Shown piece after piece: positions 10,801-20,390 of a stretch of DNA of 64,000 bases. The notes under the pieces are model-generated. The model had not been told where the DNA came from, did no database searches, and saw only the letters and a program-made list of their open reading frames with translations. Positions within the stretch are counted from its first letter, which is position 1. Every line of letters starts with the position of its first letter. Where the stretch lies: NCBI GenBank assembly GCA_028753945.1, contig JAPNXP010000004.1:3782001-3846000 (forward strand), written 5' to 3'. Source of the DNA: Hexactinellida sp. DTS-2022. Lineage: Eukaryota > Porifera > Hexactinellida. Both the position numbers and the translations under genes were made by a program.

Positions 10801-13800
10801 CATGGACTTACATAATAAATCGATCGGTATAAAACGATTAAACTTTATCTCGTATGTTTATAGGGAAATCCAATAAGTATTTCTACAAAAGTATCAAATG
10901 TATAGATTCATAAATAAAGATAAAATTAGGAAAGCCGGAAAGAAACAAGTAAATACTTTATTTACTCAAAATTATAAAATAAAAAAGAGAAAATTCCAAA
11001 AATACTCAAGTCTTCTCAAAATTTCCAAATATGCTCCGCTATACTAAACTAATTTGAAAATATACTCAAGTTTTATTGGATTATTCCAAAATATACATAA
11101 GTTTAACCACAAATATTTATTAGTATAGACCAAATATAGCCTTTCTAAAAGTTGAGTAGATTTGGAAATTCTTGACAAAAAGTTGAGGAAAATCGAGAGT
11201 ATTTTGTAAAACTTTAGTAGATTCAGAAAGATCTAGTTGTATATTTGAGTGTCAATAAAAGAGGAGTAGATTTTGGAAAAAAATTTTAAACACGAGTATT
11301 TTTGGAATTTTCCAATTTAAAATCAACTAATTATGCTAGCAAAGTTGCAACTAGATGCTATATCATAATATAGTTGTCCTGGGATTTCAAAATGACAACA
11401 AAAATGACTAAGAATAGCTAATAGAAACTTCATGAATTAATCAAAGAGCAAATTATTCTTTTAGTAACAATTAACCGTTAGATATATAAGTTCACTACAG
11501 TACCCAAGAAGGGTAAAGTAATTTATTTTCGAAATAAATTAACGTCCGTTGGACTTCGGTAAAACGGGTGTATTTATACTCTGTTAATTAATCTAATTAC
11601 AATAATATAATGAGCTAAAGTTGCTAAGTTAAGAATAATATCATGATATTATACAATCTTTTCTCTTTGAGAATATACAGCTAGTTATTATTAGAATTGC
11701 TAATATACTAACTAAAATGTTTGTAAATACATATGCGTTCGCTTGAGTCGTGACCTAAAATCGATTGCTATCAGCGAATTTTGCTAATAGAACAAATACT
11801 ATAAGGCGTACAACGAGTTCAATATAATTTAAAGTATTCATAAAGAGAAAAAATGGAGTAGAATAACAGAACATTCGGCAAACACAAATCATAATATTTT
11901 CTACAAACCATAAAAACATCTGTATTTGGTTATGAATGTATTTAGCAAATTCGAGACAGACAATGCAAAGGTAGAATGGCAATTAGCTATTGATATTTCT
12001 GAGGTTCGGCCAAATGATCAGTAGATAATAATTACAAGATCAAATCATCATAACGTACTGAAGGTAATGTTCTTCGTAATTCTTTTCCTGATAGCCCAGG
12101 CCATGGAGGATATTATATAAAATAAAATGAATTTGAGAATAAATAGAATTGAAAATATATAATTGAGAAAATTCATTATTTATATAAGACTGAGACCACA
12201 CATGGTGAGGGAAACAATAGGAATTTGCTACATATTTATGATATTATAGTCGATAGCAAAAGAATAATCATGAGTTTGATATTATATATATTTATAGAGA
12301 AAGTATTCTTACTGGAGAGAGCGATTTGGACAAGAAAAATGAACTGATTTCACCAGGTACGTACAAACATTTGGACTTACCCTACTACGAACTAAAATAC
12401 TGTATAAAATTATAACTACAATATATAACGAGCTGCTCGTTCCACATTTCAACATTAATTTGAAATAACTACGAACGAACGAATTATATGCTTCTATGCT
12501 AGACCGTTTTCCAATAAATACGAAAGAGGAAAGCCAGACTACCCGGCATAAACTGGGTAAGTTATATTCTGGTCTGTTACACTGTGCCTGTATGCAATAA
12601 TATAATATTCTCCAATGACATTTACAATATACGATCCCTTCGGTATGGGTCGCTTTGCGACGGATCGGGGCTGCGCACCTCAAGTTAACGGCCGCTATGA
12701 GGCCTTACTCCTCACTAAACCAGTGATTAGATTGGTAGTAAAATATGTCAATGTTATATACATGCCTTTCCACAATTTTCCATACTTTTAACTTGTTTCC
12801 TATAATGCTCGTCCGTTGGAAGCTGGCTTCTGGGTTCATTTTGATTTTGAATAATTTGTTTCCCTATTTTTGTAAACAACAACACCAAATATTCATATTA
12901 GAAATTTATAATGCGAAATTCGTGTTCATCATATTTGTTTACCTATTATATCGTTTGAAAGCTAGTTTATATTTCAATTATAAATGCGGTTTCTATTCCC
13001 TCATCAATTTAATACAATCCGGACAAACAACTACACAAACAAACACACAAACACACAACAATCGAGTTTTAACTTTTAACGAGCCCTTCGGTCTCGGTCA
13101 CTTTGGGACGGATAGGTGTTACGCACCTCAAGTTAACGGCTGCTGTGCGACCTTACTCTTCACCCTTTCCACCATGGAAAATGGTGGAAAGGGACGTTAT
13201 ATACATCCCTTTATAAGATTTCCATGTTTAACTTGTTTTTCATATTCTAAATTTATATAAGCGAAATTCATGATCATCATACTTGTTTACCTATAAACCC
13301 GTTGAAAGCAAACTTATAGCTTGATTTTGAATTTTCATTTTACTTTGTTTACTTATTTTGTGTAAACAACAACAACAAATATTCATATTAGAAATCTGTA
13401 AATGCGAAATTCGAAATCAGCATACTTGTTTACCTATTATAACTTTGTTTACCAATTATACATTTGAAAGTTAGTTTATATCTCATATATAAATGTGGTT
13501 TCTATTCCCCCATTACTTTAATACAATCCGGACAAACAAACACACAAACACACACACAACAATCGAGATTTAATAATATAGATTATATAGATATTCGAGT
13601 CATTGCTCAAGGAGTCTGGGTATTTGGATAGGTAATTTAATTGTACACCTTTTGGCAAAGCACAAATGTTCAATTTGGCCTAGGTTTGTGGCATGATAGT
13701 GGTGTCCATCTCCCGTATTTCCTCACACTTCCGATTCAGTAAAACTGTTAAGTCTAATTCTATTGTTTCAACTTGTAATAATTATATTGATTTAATTTCT

Positions 13801-16528
13801 TAAATCTTACTCTATGTTTCAACTTGCGATAAATATATTGATTTAACTTATAAATTCCAGCTGGCTTCTATTTAATTGTAGTATTACTATACAATGGGTT
13901 AAATTAAATTAAATAATATAAGGAATTTGTTGACTTAAAATAACTCACCGTGGATAACATTGCTAAAATAATTAAATATTAATTTAATTTATTTATCAAT
14001 ACATAATTAATGAATGGCATTAAACTCAAGATGGTTCAAGATAGAAATAAACTTTAAATTCAACAATCGTTCCTTTGTCCCGTAACAACTTGTTAAATGT
14101 GTCTAAACTTCACGAGGCGTTCATGACAAGGCGAAAAAATCCAAAATTGCAGCCTGTGCGGAAGGTATTTCACTTTAGACTTTAGAGGCCCTACTAGTTA
14201 TCCAACCACCAAAAGATAGTGCCTACAAAGGGAAATGCGTCGGCACAGGCTGCGATTTTGGATTTTTATAACCTCATAATATTCTTGCTTAGTAAATGCT
14301 TACGAAGAAAATAATTCCAATTTTTCCTGCTGAAAAATTATGAAGAAATAGGAAAAAAACAGAAATAACAGAAATAACAGCAACCAACTAGCTGTTAACA
14401 AACTTAGATAAGTGATAAAATCACCGCTTTTTTTATTATTAACAACCGAATTGCTGTTAGCTAGCTGCTAAGTTGAAACAGGGTTGATTAAAATCATGAT
14501 TTTTTATTTAAATAAGATTTTTTTATTTCTATCGGATTTTTTTAATTTAAATCACTTTTATATTAAATGACTTATTTAAATTATACAGGTAAACCTCCCA
14601 AAGCGGCACCCATCGGGAGAATGATTTTGTGCCGCTACTCGGAGGTGCCGCTTTGGGAGGTTTACCTGTAGTACCTACTGTATTCTAATTTATAATATGT
14701 GGATTTAAGAATAATTCCTAAACCGCAAAACTAGACAGGTCTACTTTTATATCTTAAAGAAGTGGTTGTTTAAAAAGTATTATTATTGTAACCATAGACT
14801 CCTTTAATAGAAGGACTAGTATCTGACAATCTGGGATTGCGGAACTTGGGTCCCAAGTTCAATTTGGGTCCCATCATATCTTGGGTTGTACACATGCTAG
14901 AACCTTCATCTTGGTGTCTAACATGGGATTTTTAGGGATGAGAAATTAATTAATTGCACTTTTGACCTTTTACCACGTCACCTAAAGGTCATTTTAACAC
15001 AAATAGTCTTTGTAAATATGTATATATTTCTATGTTCAGAGTTGATTGAATAAACTACAAGACCCACGGGGCTGATTTTTGCCATGCAGGGATATTTTGG
15101 GTCTGGCTCGGACAAGTTCGAGTCTTGAACCAAAATTCATACCTACCATGGAATTATGACGTCATTGTCACCTTTTCCAAAATGTGAAAATCCACCTATT
15201 AGCTTATAACTCACGCTCCATGGGAGATAGAAATTTTCCGATCAAAAGTATTTTCTAATTATTACGTCATCATGATAATGCAAAAAAAAAAATTGGAAAA
15301 CCAAAAATACCCCTGCATGCCAAAAATCAGTCCCGTGGGTCTTGTAGTTTATTCAATCAACTCTGAACATAGAAATATATACATATTTACAAAGACTATT
15401 TGTGTTAAAATGACCTTTAGGTGACGTGGTAAAAGGTCAAAAGTGTAATTAATTAATTTCTCATCCCTCAAAATCCCATATTAGACACCAAGATGAAGGT
15501 TCTAGCATGTGTACAACCCAAGATATGATGGGACCCAAATTGAACTTGGGACCCAAGTTCCGCAATCCCAGATTGTCAGATACTAGTCCTTCTATTAAAG
15601 GAGTCTATGATTGTAACTTAGAAATTAATTTCAATTTTATTTAAATTATGATTTTTTTTTTAATAATTGATTTAAATCAATGAATCAAACAGCCACCCTA
15701 GCAGCAGGGGCGTCAGGTTGACCAAAAAAGCGGGGGGCCGTTGTACTAGTTCATTCAATATGTCAAATACACAAATAAAAATGAATAGTACTGTAATATC
15801 AATTATATTTTGAATCCTTCCATGTCTGCATTCAATGTCTGCATTTCCTCAAGCTAAGTGAAGATAGCTTGAGGAATTCTTAAAATAAGTTAATGACATT
15901 AATTTGTTTATGATAATATTAATTGGCTTTTATAGTTTTATTACACGTATACATTTCAAATACATAAATAAATAATATATAATCAGTAGTATCTAGTATT
16001 GCAATCACGCACTGCATATTTATTCACAGCACATTGAGTAAACTAGGATCAAAATACCTTTAAAGCGATCATAATTTTGAAAAGAAACTGGGGGGGCGGC
16101 CCCCCCGGTTTTTGGCTCATTTCAAAACAGGGGGGGCGAGCCCCCCCGCCCCCCCGAAACCTGACGCCCCTGCCTAGCAGTGCTAGGGTTGATAAAAATC
16201 CTAAAAATTTTAAAAAGAAAAAAAATCGGATTTTTTTTAATTTAAATCGGATTTTAAAAAATCATGATTTAAATAAAACAACCCTGCTGGTAACATCATC
16301 TGAGTTGCTGTTAATTGGTAACTCTTATTTCCTATAATACCCAATTTGAATCTAGTTCTTATTCTACCACACAAAACAGCTATTATTAATTGATACAGAT
16401 TAGTTAACTAAGTAATAATTTATTAATACATAATGTAGCTTACCATGACCAACACCAGCAGCTGGAGTCTTTGGTTTCGAGAAAGAAACCCGTTTAGTGT
16501 TGGGTTCTGGATCGTTGTTAGTTGCCAT
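4741..16528 (-). CDS. Phospholipase C, delta type: six 5' exons, gene runs off the left edge
   Basis: PI-specific phospholipase C hydrolyses PIP2 to IP3 and diacylglycerol at the plasma membrane. Six exons (16528-16444, 10635-10489, 9047-8850, 8404-8371, 5345-5216, 4841-4741) join in one frame with GT-AG borders at every junction, giving about 231 residues. Order: a polar 28-residue N-terminus; a PH domain (about residues 30-145) with a basic strand pair KLFKVRNRKKYMR and the second-half motif IHEIRTGKSTESF; the PLC linker ending RDRWLKEQFELADKD; then two canonical EF loops, DKDVSGTLEEKE and DANSNGKLDFEE. This order, with 'ESLSTRDEIVKIF' after EF2, fits PLC delta best. Eta and other PH-containing PLCs are possible. 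EF3-4, X, Y and C2 are not found between 1 and 4,740, so the next intron exceeds 4.7 kb. A TGA lies in frame just before the ATG. No lesion is seen. Confidence 0.88.
5216..5345 (-). CDS. PLC exon 5, EF-hand 1
   Basis: 130 nt, TTACAATTAG acceptor and GTCTGT donor. It encodes WLKEQFELADKDVSGTLEEK and the exiting helix ELLHALNLNISKKQIGIQFK. The loop has D, D, S, T at positions 1, 3, 5, 7 and E at 12, so it keeps canonical calcium ligands, unlike some PLC EF-hands. Confidence 0.9.
5424..5802. mobile_element. hAT MITE (CAGGGTTG family) in PLC intron 4
   Basis: CAGGGTTG and CAACCCTG termini are flanked by the exact 8-bp duplication ATTATCCT (5416-5423, 5803-5810). The interior is a TTTAAATCA-based minisatellite. 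Related copies lie at 14,479 and 16,183. Confidence 0.9.
5858..6054. mobile_element. hAT MITE with GACTCGAGTCAC minisatellite
   Basis: Termini CAGGGCTTTTCA / TGAAAAGCCCTG with exact 8-bp duplication GAAAATAG on both sides. The inside is repeats of gactcg-type words that are themselves palindromic. Confidence 0.9.
6199..6303. mobile_element. Pogo-like MITE, TA duplication
   Basis: CAGTAGAGCCTC and GAGGCTCCACTG form TIRs with one mismatch, bounded by TA. About 101 bp between the TAs. Confidence 0.8.
6376..6551. mobile_element. Pogo-like MITE, 'AAGCCGCTTAATCGGGA' TIRs
   Basis: The arms 'AAGCCGCTTAATCGGGA' and 'TCCCGATTAAGCGGCTT' are perfect inside slightly diverged outer ends, and TA flanks are present. 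Confidence 0.8.
6739..6892. mobile_element. Probable hAT MITE
   Basis: CAGGGTTTTTTTTAAG versus inverted CAGGGCTTTTTTAAGG. Flanks attattaa / cattatag are only partly alike. Contains two 'cttggtgtaactca' direct repeats. Confidence 0.65.
7124..7215. mobile_element. Fragment of the CAGGGGCGTCAGG hAT family
   Basis: The left end CAGGGGCGTCGTCAGGTT resembles the terminus of the complete element at 15,705 with a 3-bp insertion. No matching right end is seen. Confidence 0.45.
7430..7685. mobile_element. hAT MITE with a TTCCCACAGGA minisatellite
   Basis: TIRs CAGGGTTGCCGTGGG / CCCACGGCAACCCTG are perfect and flanked by the exact 8-bp duplication ATACTTGC. The interior repeats TTCCCACAGGA / TTCCCATAGGA units. 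The short open frames on the minus strand here are products of this minisatellite. Confidence 0.92.
7840..8034. mobile_element. Pogo-like MITE
   Basis: CAGTCAGGT..CATATTATGAAC pairs with GTTCATAATATGAACCTGACTG. TA follows the right end; the left flank is 'taca'. The interior repeats 'tattatgaa'. Confidence 0.7.
8371..8404 (-). CDS. PLC exon 4, 34-nt microexon linking PH and EF-hand
   Basis: Found from phase rather than length. ATTATTTAG precedes and GTGAGT follows 34 nt that encode RSVEYQPIRD, completing split codons on both sides so that the protein reads straight into RWLKEQFELADKD of exon 5. Confidence 0.75.
8781..8826. repeat. (ATTATA)n microsatellite
   Basis: Hexamer run immediately downstream of the PLC exon 3 donor. 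Confidence 0.85.
8850..9047 (-). CDS. PLC exon 3, second half of the PH domain
   Basis: 198 nt between TTCCCTTAG and GTAACA. It encodes SSIHEIRTGKSTESF, then AQCFSIIYGSNYEILDMACK, then AWTTLLQSLIGG, the last being the C-terminal PH helix with its conserved Trp. The phases match exons 2 and 4. Confidence 0.9.
9048..9516. other. Unassigned part of PLC intron 2
   Basis: AT-rich, no repeat termini, no RNA gene and no plausible exon seen. Confidence 0.6.
9517..9905 (+). mobile_element. Helitron-like nonautonomous element
   Basis: The left end reads TCTATATTATTAAAAC, then 'gttgtttgtttgtcc'. The right part carries 'cgatcgagaccgaagggct'. Both ends recur, in the opposite orientation, at 12.63-13.59 kb. 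No TIRs or target duplication are seen, which fits Helitrons. The CTRR end is uncertain. Confidence 0.5.
9906..10488. other. Unassigned part of PLC intron 2
   Basis: No recognisable element, RNA gene or exon. Confidence 0.55.
10489..10635 (-). CDS. PLC exon 2, first half of the PH domain
   Basis: 147 nt between a TTTGTAG acceptor and a GTATGT donor, with one split base at each side. It encodes ADQDMELIQAGCKLFKVRNR and onward through CISWESSHKR. The basic beta1-beta2 region is where PLC-delta PH domains bind PIP2/IP3. Confidence 0.88.
10987..11312. mobile_element. MULE-like foldback element in PLC intron 1
   Basis: Long subterminal inverted repeats start AGAAAATTCCAAAAATACTC on the left and, inverted, GGAAAATTCCAAAAATACTC on the right. 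The interior repeats 'ctactcaa..aaattcc' words. It is a homolog of the element at 58,826 but lacks the Helitron-like insert there. The flanking A/T-rich duplication is not exact. Confidence 0.65.
11313..12629. other. Unassigned part of PLC intron 1
   Basis: AT-rich sequence. Open frames here are short and without recognisable domains. No repeat boundaries were found. Confidence 0.5.
12630..13070 (-). mobile_element. Helitron-like copy, downstream member of a tandem pair
   Basis: Minus strand: starts near 13,070 at 'aactcgattgttgtgtg' and runs to 'gtcgcaaagcgac..ccgaaggg' near 12,635. The small stem GTCGC-aaa-GCGAC lies close to the 3' end. Open frames on the plus strand over this element are not credible genes. 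Confidence 0.5.
13080..13590 (-). mobile_element. Helitron-like copy, upstream member of a tandem pair
   Basis: Minus strand: 5' end TCTATATTATTAAATCTCGA near 13,586, with 'cgagaccgaagggctcgtt' at the 3' end. An internal portion is duplicated ('gtttacctattata', 'aaatattcatattagaaat'). Confidence 0.5.
13620..14280 (-). repeat. Solitary diverged complex repeat copy in PLC intron 1
   Basis: In minus orientation it contains the subrepeat zone ('caacttgtaataattatatt'), 'ttccagctggcttctattta', 'catggataacattgctaaa' type sequence, the short-arm end and a degenerate hairpin (about 14,138-14,268). Its existence far from the array shows the family is dispersed and not purely satellite. Confidence 0.85.
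14584..14670. mobile_element. Pogo-like MITE, very well preserved TIRs
   Basis: ACAGGTAAACCTCCCAAAGC and its perfect reverse complement at the right end, TA flanks. Nested in a hAT MITE. Confidence 0.88.
14793..15609. mobile_element. 817-bp foldback element with 8-bp duplication
   Basis: Begins CATAGACTCCTTTAATAGAA and ends with the reverse complement. Arms of about 310 bp are nearly perfect around a ~190-bp loop. The exact 8-bp duplication ATTGTAAC flanks it (14785-14792, 15610-15617). CA termini, a CATAG start and an 8-bp duplication are shared with the P-superfamily element at 37,065. No coding sequence. Confidence 0.9.
15705..16172. mobile_element. hAT nonautonomous element, CAGGGGCGTCAGG termini
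   Basis: CAGGGGCGTCAGGTT and AACCTGACGCCCCTG are perfect inverted termini with exact 8-bp duplication CCTAGCAG. G/C runs adjoin the right end. No coding sequence. Confidence 0.9.
16183..16286. mobile_element. Second CAGGGTTG hAT MITE copy
   Basis: 'tagggttgataaaaatc' to 'aataaaacaaccctg', same family as 5,424 and 14,479. The left terminus is altered next to the CCTAGCAG duplication. Confidence 0.6.
16444..16528 (-). CDS. PLC exon 1, start codon and polar N-terminus
   Basis: The ATG (16526-16528) opens MATNNDPEPNTKRVSFSKPK and the exon ends at a GTAAGC donor, leaving one base of a split codon. An in-frame TGA six bases upstream supports this start. Residues are polar and Pro/Lys-rich, as in the variable N-termini before PLC PH domains. 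Confidence 0.8.
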
Positions 16529-16589
16529 AACTCAAGTATATCTACATACATATTAGACTATATAACCTTATTCCAGTTTGTACTTTAAA

Positions 16590-16599
16590 CTCCCGCCCC
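16590..16599 (-). promoter_or_regulatory. Possible GC box upstream of PLC
   Basis: Minus-strand GGGGCGGGAG lies 62 bases upstream of the ATG in otherwise AT-rich DNA. It is an Sp1-type site by sequence only; no start site can be placed. Confidence 0.3.
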
Positions 16600-16782
16600 T
16601 GTCCTCAATCCAACATCCCAATAATTGTTTTTATATTTTTCACACTCTCTAGGCTTTAGGCTTGAGTAGTATATTATGTATTATATATAATTTATATTCA
16701 AATTTTCTGTAAATATCTCAAGTTCTCAACTGGGGAGATTTTTAGGACTTTGGCAAACTTATAGGCGTATATGGTGAAGTAC

Positions 16783-16905
16783 CAGAGGTGTGACTAGGGG
16801 GAGCCTGTGCGCCCCCCAGTTTGAACCAAGACTCCCTTAGAGGTACCCTACTATACAATAATTTTCAAATTAAAAGGATGATTTAAGATACCGTTATACC
16901 AGTTA
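16783..16905. mobile_element. Possible hAT fragment (CAGAGGTGTGACTAGG)
   Basis: The left end resembles CAG.GGCGTAACTAGG-type hAT termini, and 'cagttacgccaccag' near 16,900 may be the decayed other end. No target duplication. Confidence 0.35.
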
Positions 16906-17453
16906 CGCCACCAGTTTAAAATCGTGACTCAGCTCATTATTGAAAAGGAGTATTGAGAATTTAAGAAAGTTCAAGTATAATAATTTTAAGAATCCCCAAT
17001 AGAAGAGCTCACCTCAAAATATTTTTGTTACGAGCAAGAGAAAGTAGTAGATTAAAGAATCTTTAATTGAGATAGCTCTTTTATTAGTCCTAGTGGGCTG
17101 TGCATATATATACTGAAATAATTGAGGTTATTCCAGAATATGCTTATGGAGTTCATTTCATATCTCTATTCATAAATCCATTTGAGTTAGAATAACAAAC
17201 GAGATACCACGTTTCATTAACAGTATCATATTAATGTACCTTCCTAGAAATCTAAGAAGAAATTTAATATTAAAATTCAATTAGCTGATTAACTCTAAAT
17301 AGAAGACAGATATTGAAATGCAGCTAAAGTAATTAACTAGTTAAGTAACTTCTACTGTATACATAGAACTTAAACTTAATGTTTTAAAACAGGGAATATT
17401 GAACCAAATATTACTGATTTATTTTAAATGGAGTAATGTCTTGTAGCTCAGGG

Positions 17454-17533
17454 CAGGGTTTCGCCAGGATTTCAAATAGAAGGGAGCATTCTCAAAAGTG
17501 TGGTCATAGCTCATAATAATTAGAGAAACCCTG
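17454..17533. mobile_element. Possible small CAGGG MITE
   Basis: CAGGGTTTCGCC and AGAGAAACCCTG are inverted at 80-bp spacing; flanks do not match. Confidence 0.3.
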
Positions 17534-17769
17534 ATCTACAAAATATTACTTCATTTGAAATACATTAGTTTAAAACGAGACAAAAATTTCTGAATTTGGT
17601 GCGGGCGGATCAAATATAAACCTGGACCAAAATGGCTGAAATAGTTGTTCTGGATAAAAATAATATTTTGTGACAGGGTCATTTAATATATAACTATTGT
17701 ATTCCAAACAAGAAGTTCTGTATGTAGAAAATCAGCTAACTGGTGAATAAAATTTGCAACCGTTAAGCG

Positions 17770-19870
17770 AGATTAGCAGCTTTTTTTGAAGGAATTTTGT
17801 GCATAACTGAGCTCTACCAGCACTCATTCACGCTCCTTGGCTTGTCGCACTCGTACAGGCGAACGTTAATCACTGTTCCTTCATGATAGTAATGTTGTTA
17901 TGGATACGCTCTTTTGTGTCTCGCAAGATATATTAACGCTTTTAGAATTGTTATCGAGTTGGCTCACACAGCTTTGTGAATAGTCTCGAGTGGCCAGAGA
18001 AATTATTTTTGAGTTTGGTCCCCAAAGCGGCAGGGAATGGCTTGAACAGAGAAACGAAGCAATTTACTATTGATCGGTTGAATTTGCTTTTCTGTAACCT
18101 AAGATGTATTATCGTATTCCAAGAAGAAAACTAAGTATTTCTCTTCATTGGGTTCAATCTGTAGTCGATACCACGATACCAGTTCTCATCGGGGGATACT
18201 CTACAAATCATAATGCTAAACAAGGCTATTTCACTTGAATTAGAGTTTTACGAAAGTTGTAACTAACTATCTCATTCGGTAATATATCTATTATCCTAGC
18301 TCCTATGTGAATGATAGTCATATTAAACAGATCAAGAGTGCCTGTGGATGATAAAAATACGAGAAGAAACCGTCTTGTAAATATTCGTGAAAAAGTGTTC
18401 TTCCGCAGTATATAGAATATTTCACTGAATTCAGGGCTATTACCCGAGCATTCTCATGAGTTGAAGAATTGGAGTTAAAGAAGGACAACGAATCATATGA
18501 TTCAGGTCAGTCTCAATCCCCAGGAATTCACTGGTGAGTGGCTCACGCTCACCAATGACTCACGCAGACTCATGAGATCTTTGCTGAAGAGAGCTCGAGA
18601 GTCAGCTGTGAAGGAGTGAATAAAATCAAGTTTCTGTCCACAATCTCGCGGAATGTACCCGTAGTCAGTACAAGATTCATTTCGAGATCATTGGACTGGT
18701 CACATTAACTAATTAAACCATACAACATCCACCCAGTGTATTACCTGTTGTTCCATGTATAATTCATTGAAGGAAGATTCCATTTGTCATCATTAGTATC
18801 ATTATTATTATAACATCACTTCATGAAGAGAGAGAAGCAGTGAATGCTTGTTGGAGACAGTAGCATATTTTTTTGAAGGGGACGGAGGTTATTAGTATAA
18901 ACTAATCCTGGGATTCCATAGTATTGATAGCAGCCTTCTATGTCGTTTTTGCGAATAAATAACCCTGTCGTAACAGAGTCGGAATTCTCAGGTTTCACTT
19001 CTTTTGGATTATAGTCAATGTGTGTGTGGTACTCTGTTATCCATGGTATAATTTTGTTAAATTTCTTAATTACTAGTTGTAAGTGGAGGTATGAGAGAGG
19101 CTACGGTATCACAACGAACTTGTATTTGTGTAGGCTGATAAATATTCCAAGGTAACTAACTATACGGCGTGTTGGATTTAGGCTTATGGTTAGTTACAAT
19201 TAACTATTTCTTGAATTTCGCTGTCGATTTCGAGTTGGAATGTGGGAAATTCGATTGTGTCAGTGGATTCTTCTAATTTTTTCAAACTGGTACTGCGTCA
19301 TCAGCGAACTCTTCTCTAAGAAAGTTCCCCTGGGAGTATCTGCACTCAGCAGCGACTCAACTCCCTCTTTAGAGGATAGGAGGTCCGAGATTATGTCTTC
19401 ACAATTGTTTTTCGGAATTACAGTCGAAACCGGTTTTTTCTAACCAATTCTTTGCATGGAAATAAAGTAAGAAAAATCCAATAGTTAGAATAAACCGATT
19501 CAAAATAACATAAAATTGGAATTTCTTACACGTTTAAAATAAATAGTTAGTTAGAAAAAACCGATTAGTTAGAAAAAACCGGTGTTAGAATAAACCGGTT
19601 TCGACTGTACTAGTTTCTCTTTTGATTATCACCTGTAATGTAAGGATATATCAAGTAAGACTGTTTGCTGTGCAGTGAGATAAATAGTTTATTGAATTCA
19701 ACTGCGATCTTAGTCGCTTCATTCGATTTTGTTCGTTCACATGATTTTTGTATCTCCTCTTTTTCGAGGAAGCTCTCATGCTGTGTATCTGCATCAGTAT
19801 TGCCTTCGATCTTTGACATCAATTCTTGTCTCAAACCAATGTTTGAGAATCTGTTTTGTGAAGGGAACAT
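17770..19870 (-). pseudogene. Decayed multi-Tudor-domain gene (TDRD-like)
   Basis: Tudor domains bind methylated arginine, and TDRD proteins act in germline piRNA granules. Protein-like segments follow each other on the minus strand in changing frames. The clearest block is a Tudor core: SPDENWYRG (about 18,190), then, one frame over, IEPNEEKYLVFFLEYD (18,158-18,111), an in-frame TAG at 18,099-18,101 where Tudor domains usually have an aromatic residue, then VTEKQIQPIN and RFSVQAIPCRFGD. Further down are SVNISCETQKSVSITT and GTVINVRLYECDKPRSV, typical of the sequence after a Tudor core. Upstream are KNDIEGCYQYYG (about 18,910), DYGYIPRDCGQKLDF (about 18,640) and an unidentified hydrophilic N-terminal part (19,630-19,870). 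A pogo-like MITE splits it. At least five frame changes with no fitting introns indicate a dead gene. It is either a retrocopy or a gene with one large exon. The Tudor call is firm only for the core. Confidence 0.55.
19419..19609. mobile_element. Pogo-like MITE inside the Tudor relic
   Basis: CAGTCGAAACCGGTTTTTTC at the left pairs with GGTTTCGACTG at the right, with TA flanks. The interior repeats 'agttagaa..aaaccg'. Coding-like sequence resumes exactly on both sides (to 19,418 and from 19,610). Confidence 0.85.
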
Positions 19871-20390
19871 AAAATCTAATTGGAAAATTAAAAATTATTT
19901 TAGAAACCTAAGGAATGAGATTTTTTGCTTGTATCGGATCGTTTCACATTAGGGACTAATAGTTTTCTATCATAATGTCAAAATGTTAATTACTTTACCA
20001 GTTTTCCTTTTAAATCAATATAATTATTACAAGTTGAAACAATAGAATTAGATTTAACAGTTTTACTGAATCTCCAGTGTGAGGAAACACAGGGGATTGG
20101 CACCCCAAATATGGCACAAACCTAGGCTAAATTGAACATTTGTGAATTGCCAAAAGGTGTAGAATTTAATTCTCTATCCGTACATGTAAATTTTATCAAG
20201 CTCAATATTAATTATTTCATGTTATGAGCCTTAATTAGTTTAAATAGGTGTTAAAATTATTTGATAAATAATCGTAGCCCCAGGTGCAAATTAGACGGTC
20301 ACTCCGAAGCTACATGCCAAGTTTCAGCCCTCAATGTATACAGGTGTGGCCAAGGCACCTGCTACGGAGAAAAAATAAATAATAAAAAAT

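Larger units (their letters stand above)
14479..15700. mobile_element. CAGGGTTG hAT MITE interrupted by two other elements
   Basis: The left end CAGGGTTGATTAAAATCATG and the right end 'tgatttaaatcaatgaatcaaacagcc' match the element at 5,424. A pogo-like MITE (14,584-14,670) and the foldback (14,793-15,609) are nested inside. Confidence 0.65.

Noticed and set aside
12309-12683. 124-codon open frame on the minus strand
   Set aside because: Begins inside the Helitron-like 3' part, has no recognisable domain, and shows no splice or family support.
12745-13260. 171-codon open frame on the plus strand
   Set aside because: It covers two Helitron-like copies in antisense and encodes low-complexity hydrophobic and TQTNTQT sequence without a domain.
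16077-16337. 86-codon open frame on the plus strand
   Set aside because: Spans the G/C-rich end of a hAT element and part of another MITE.
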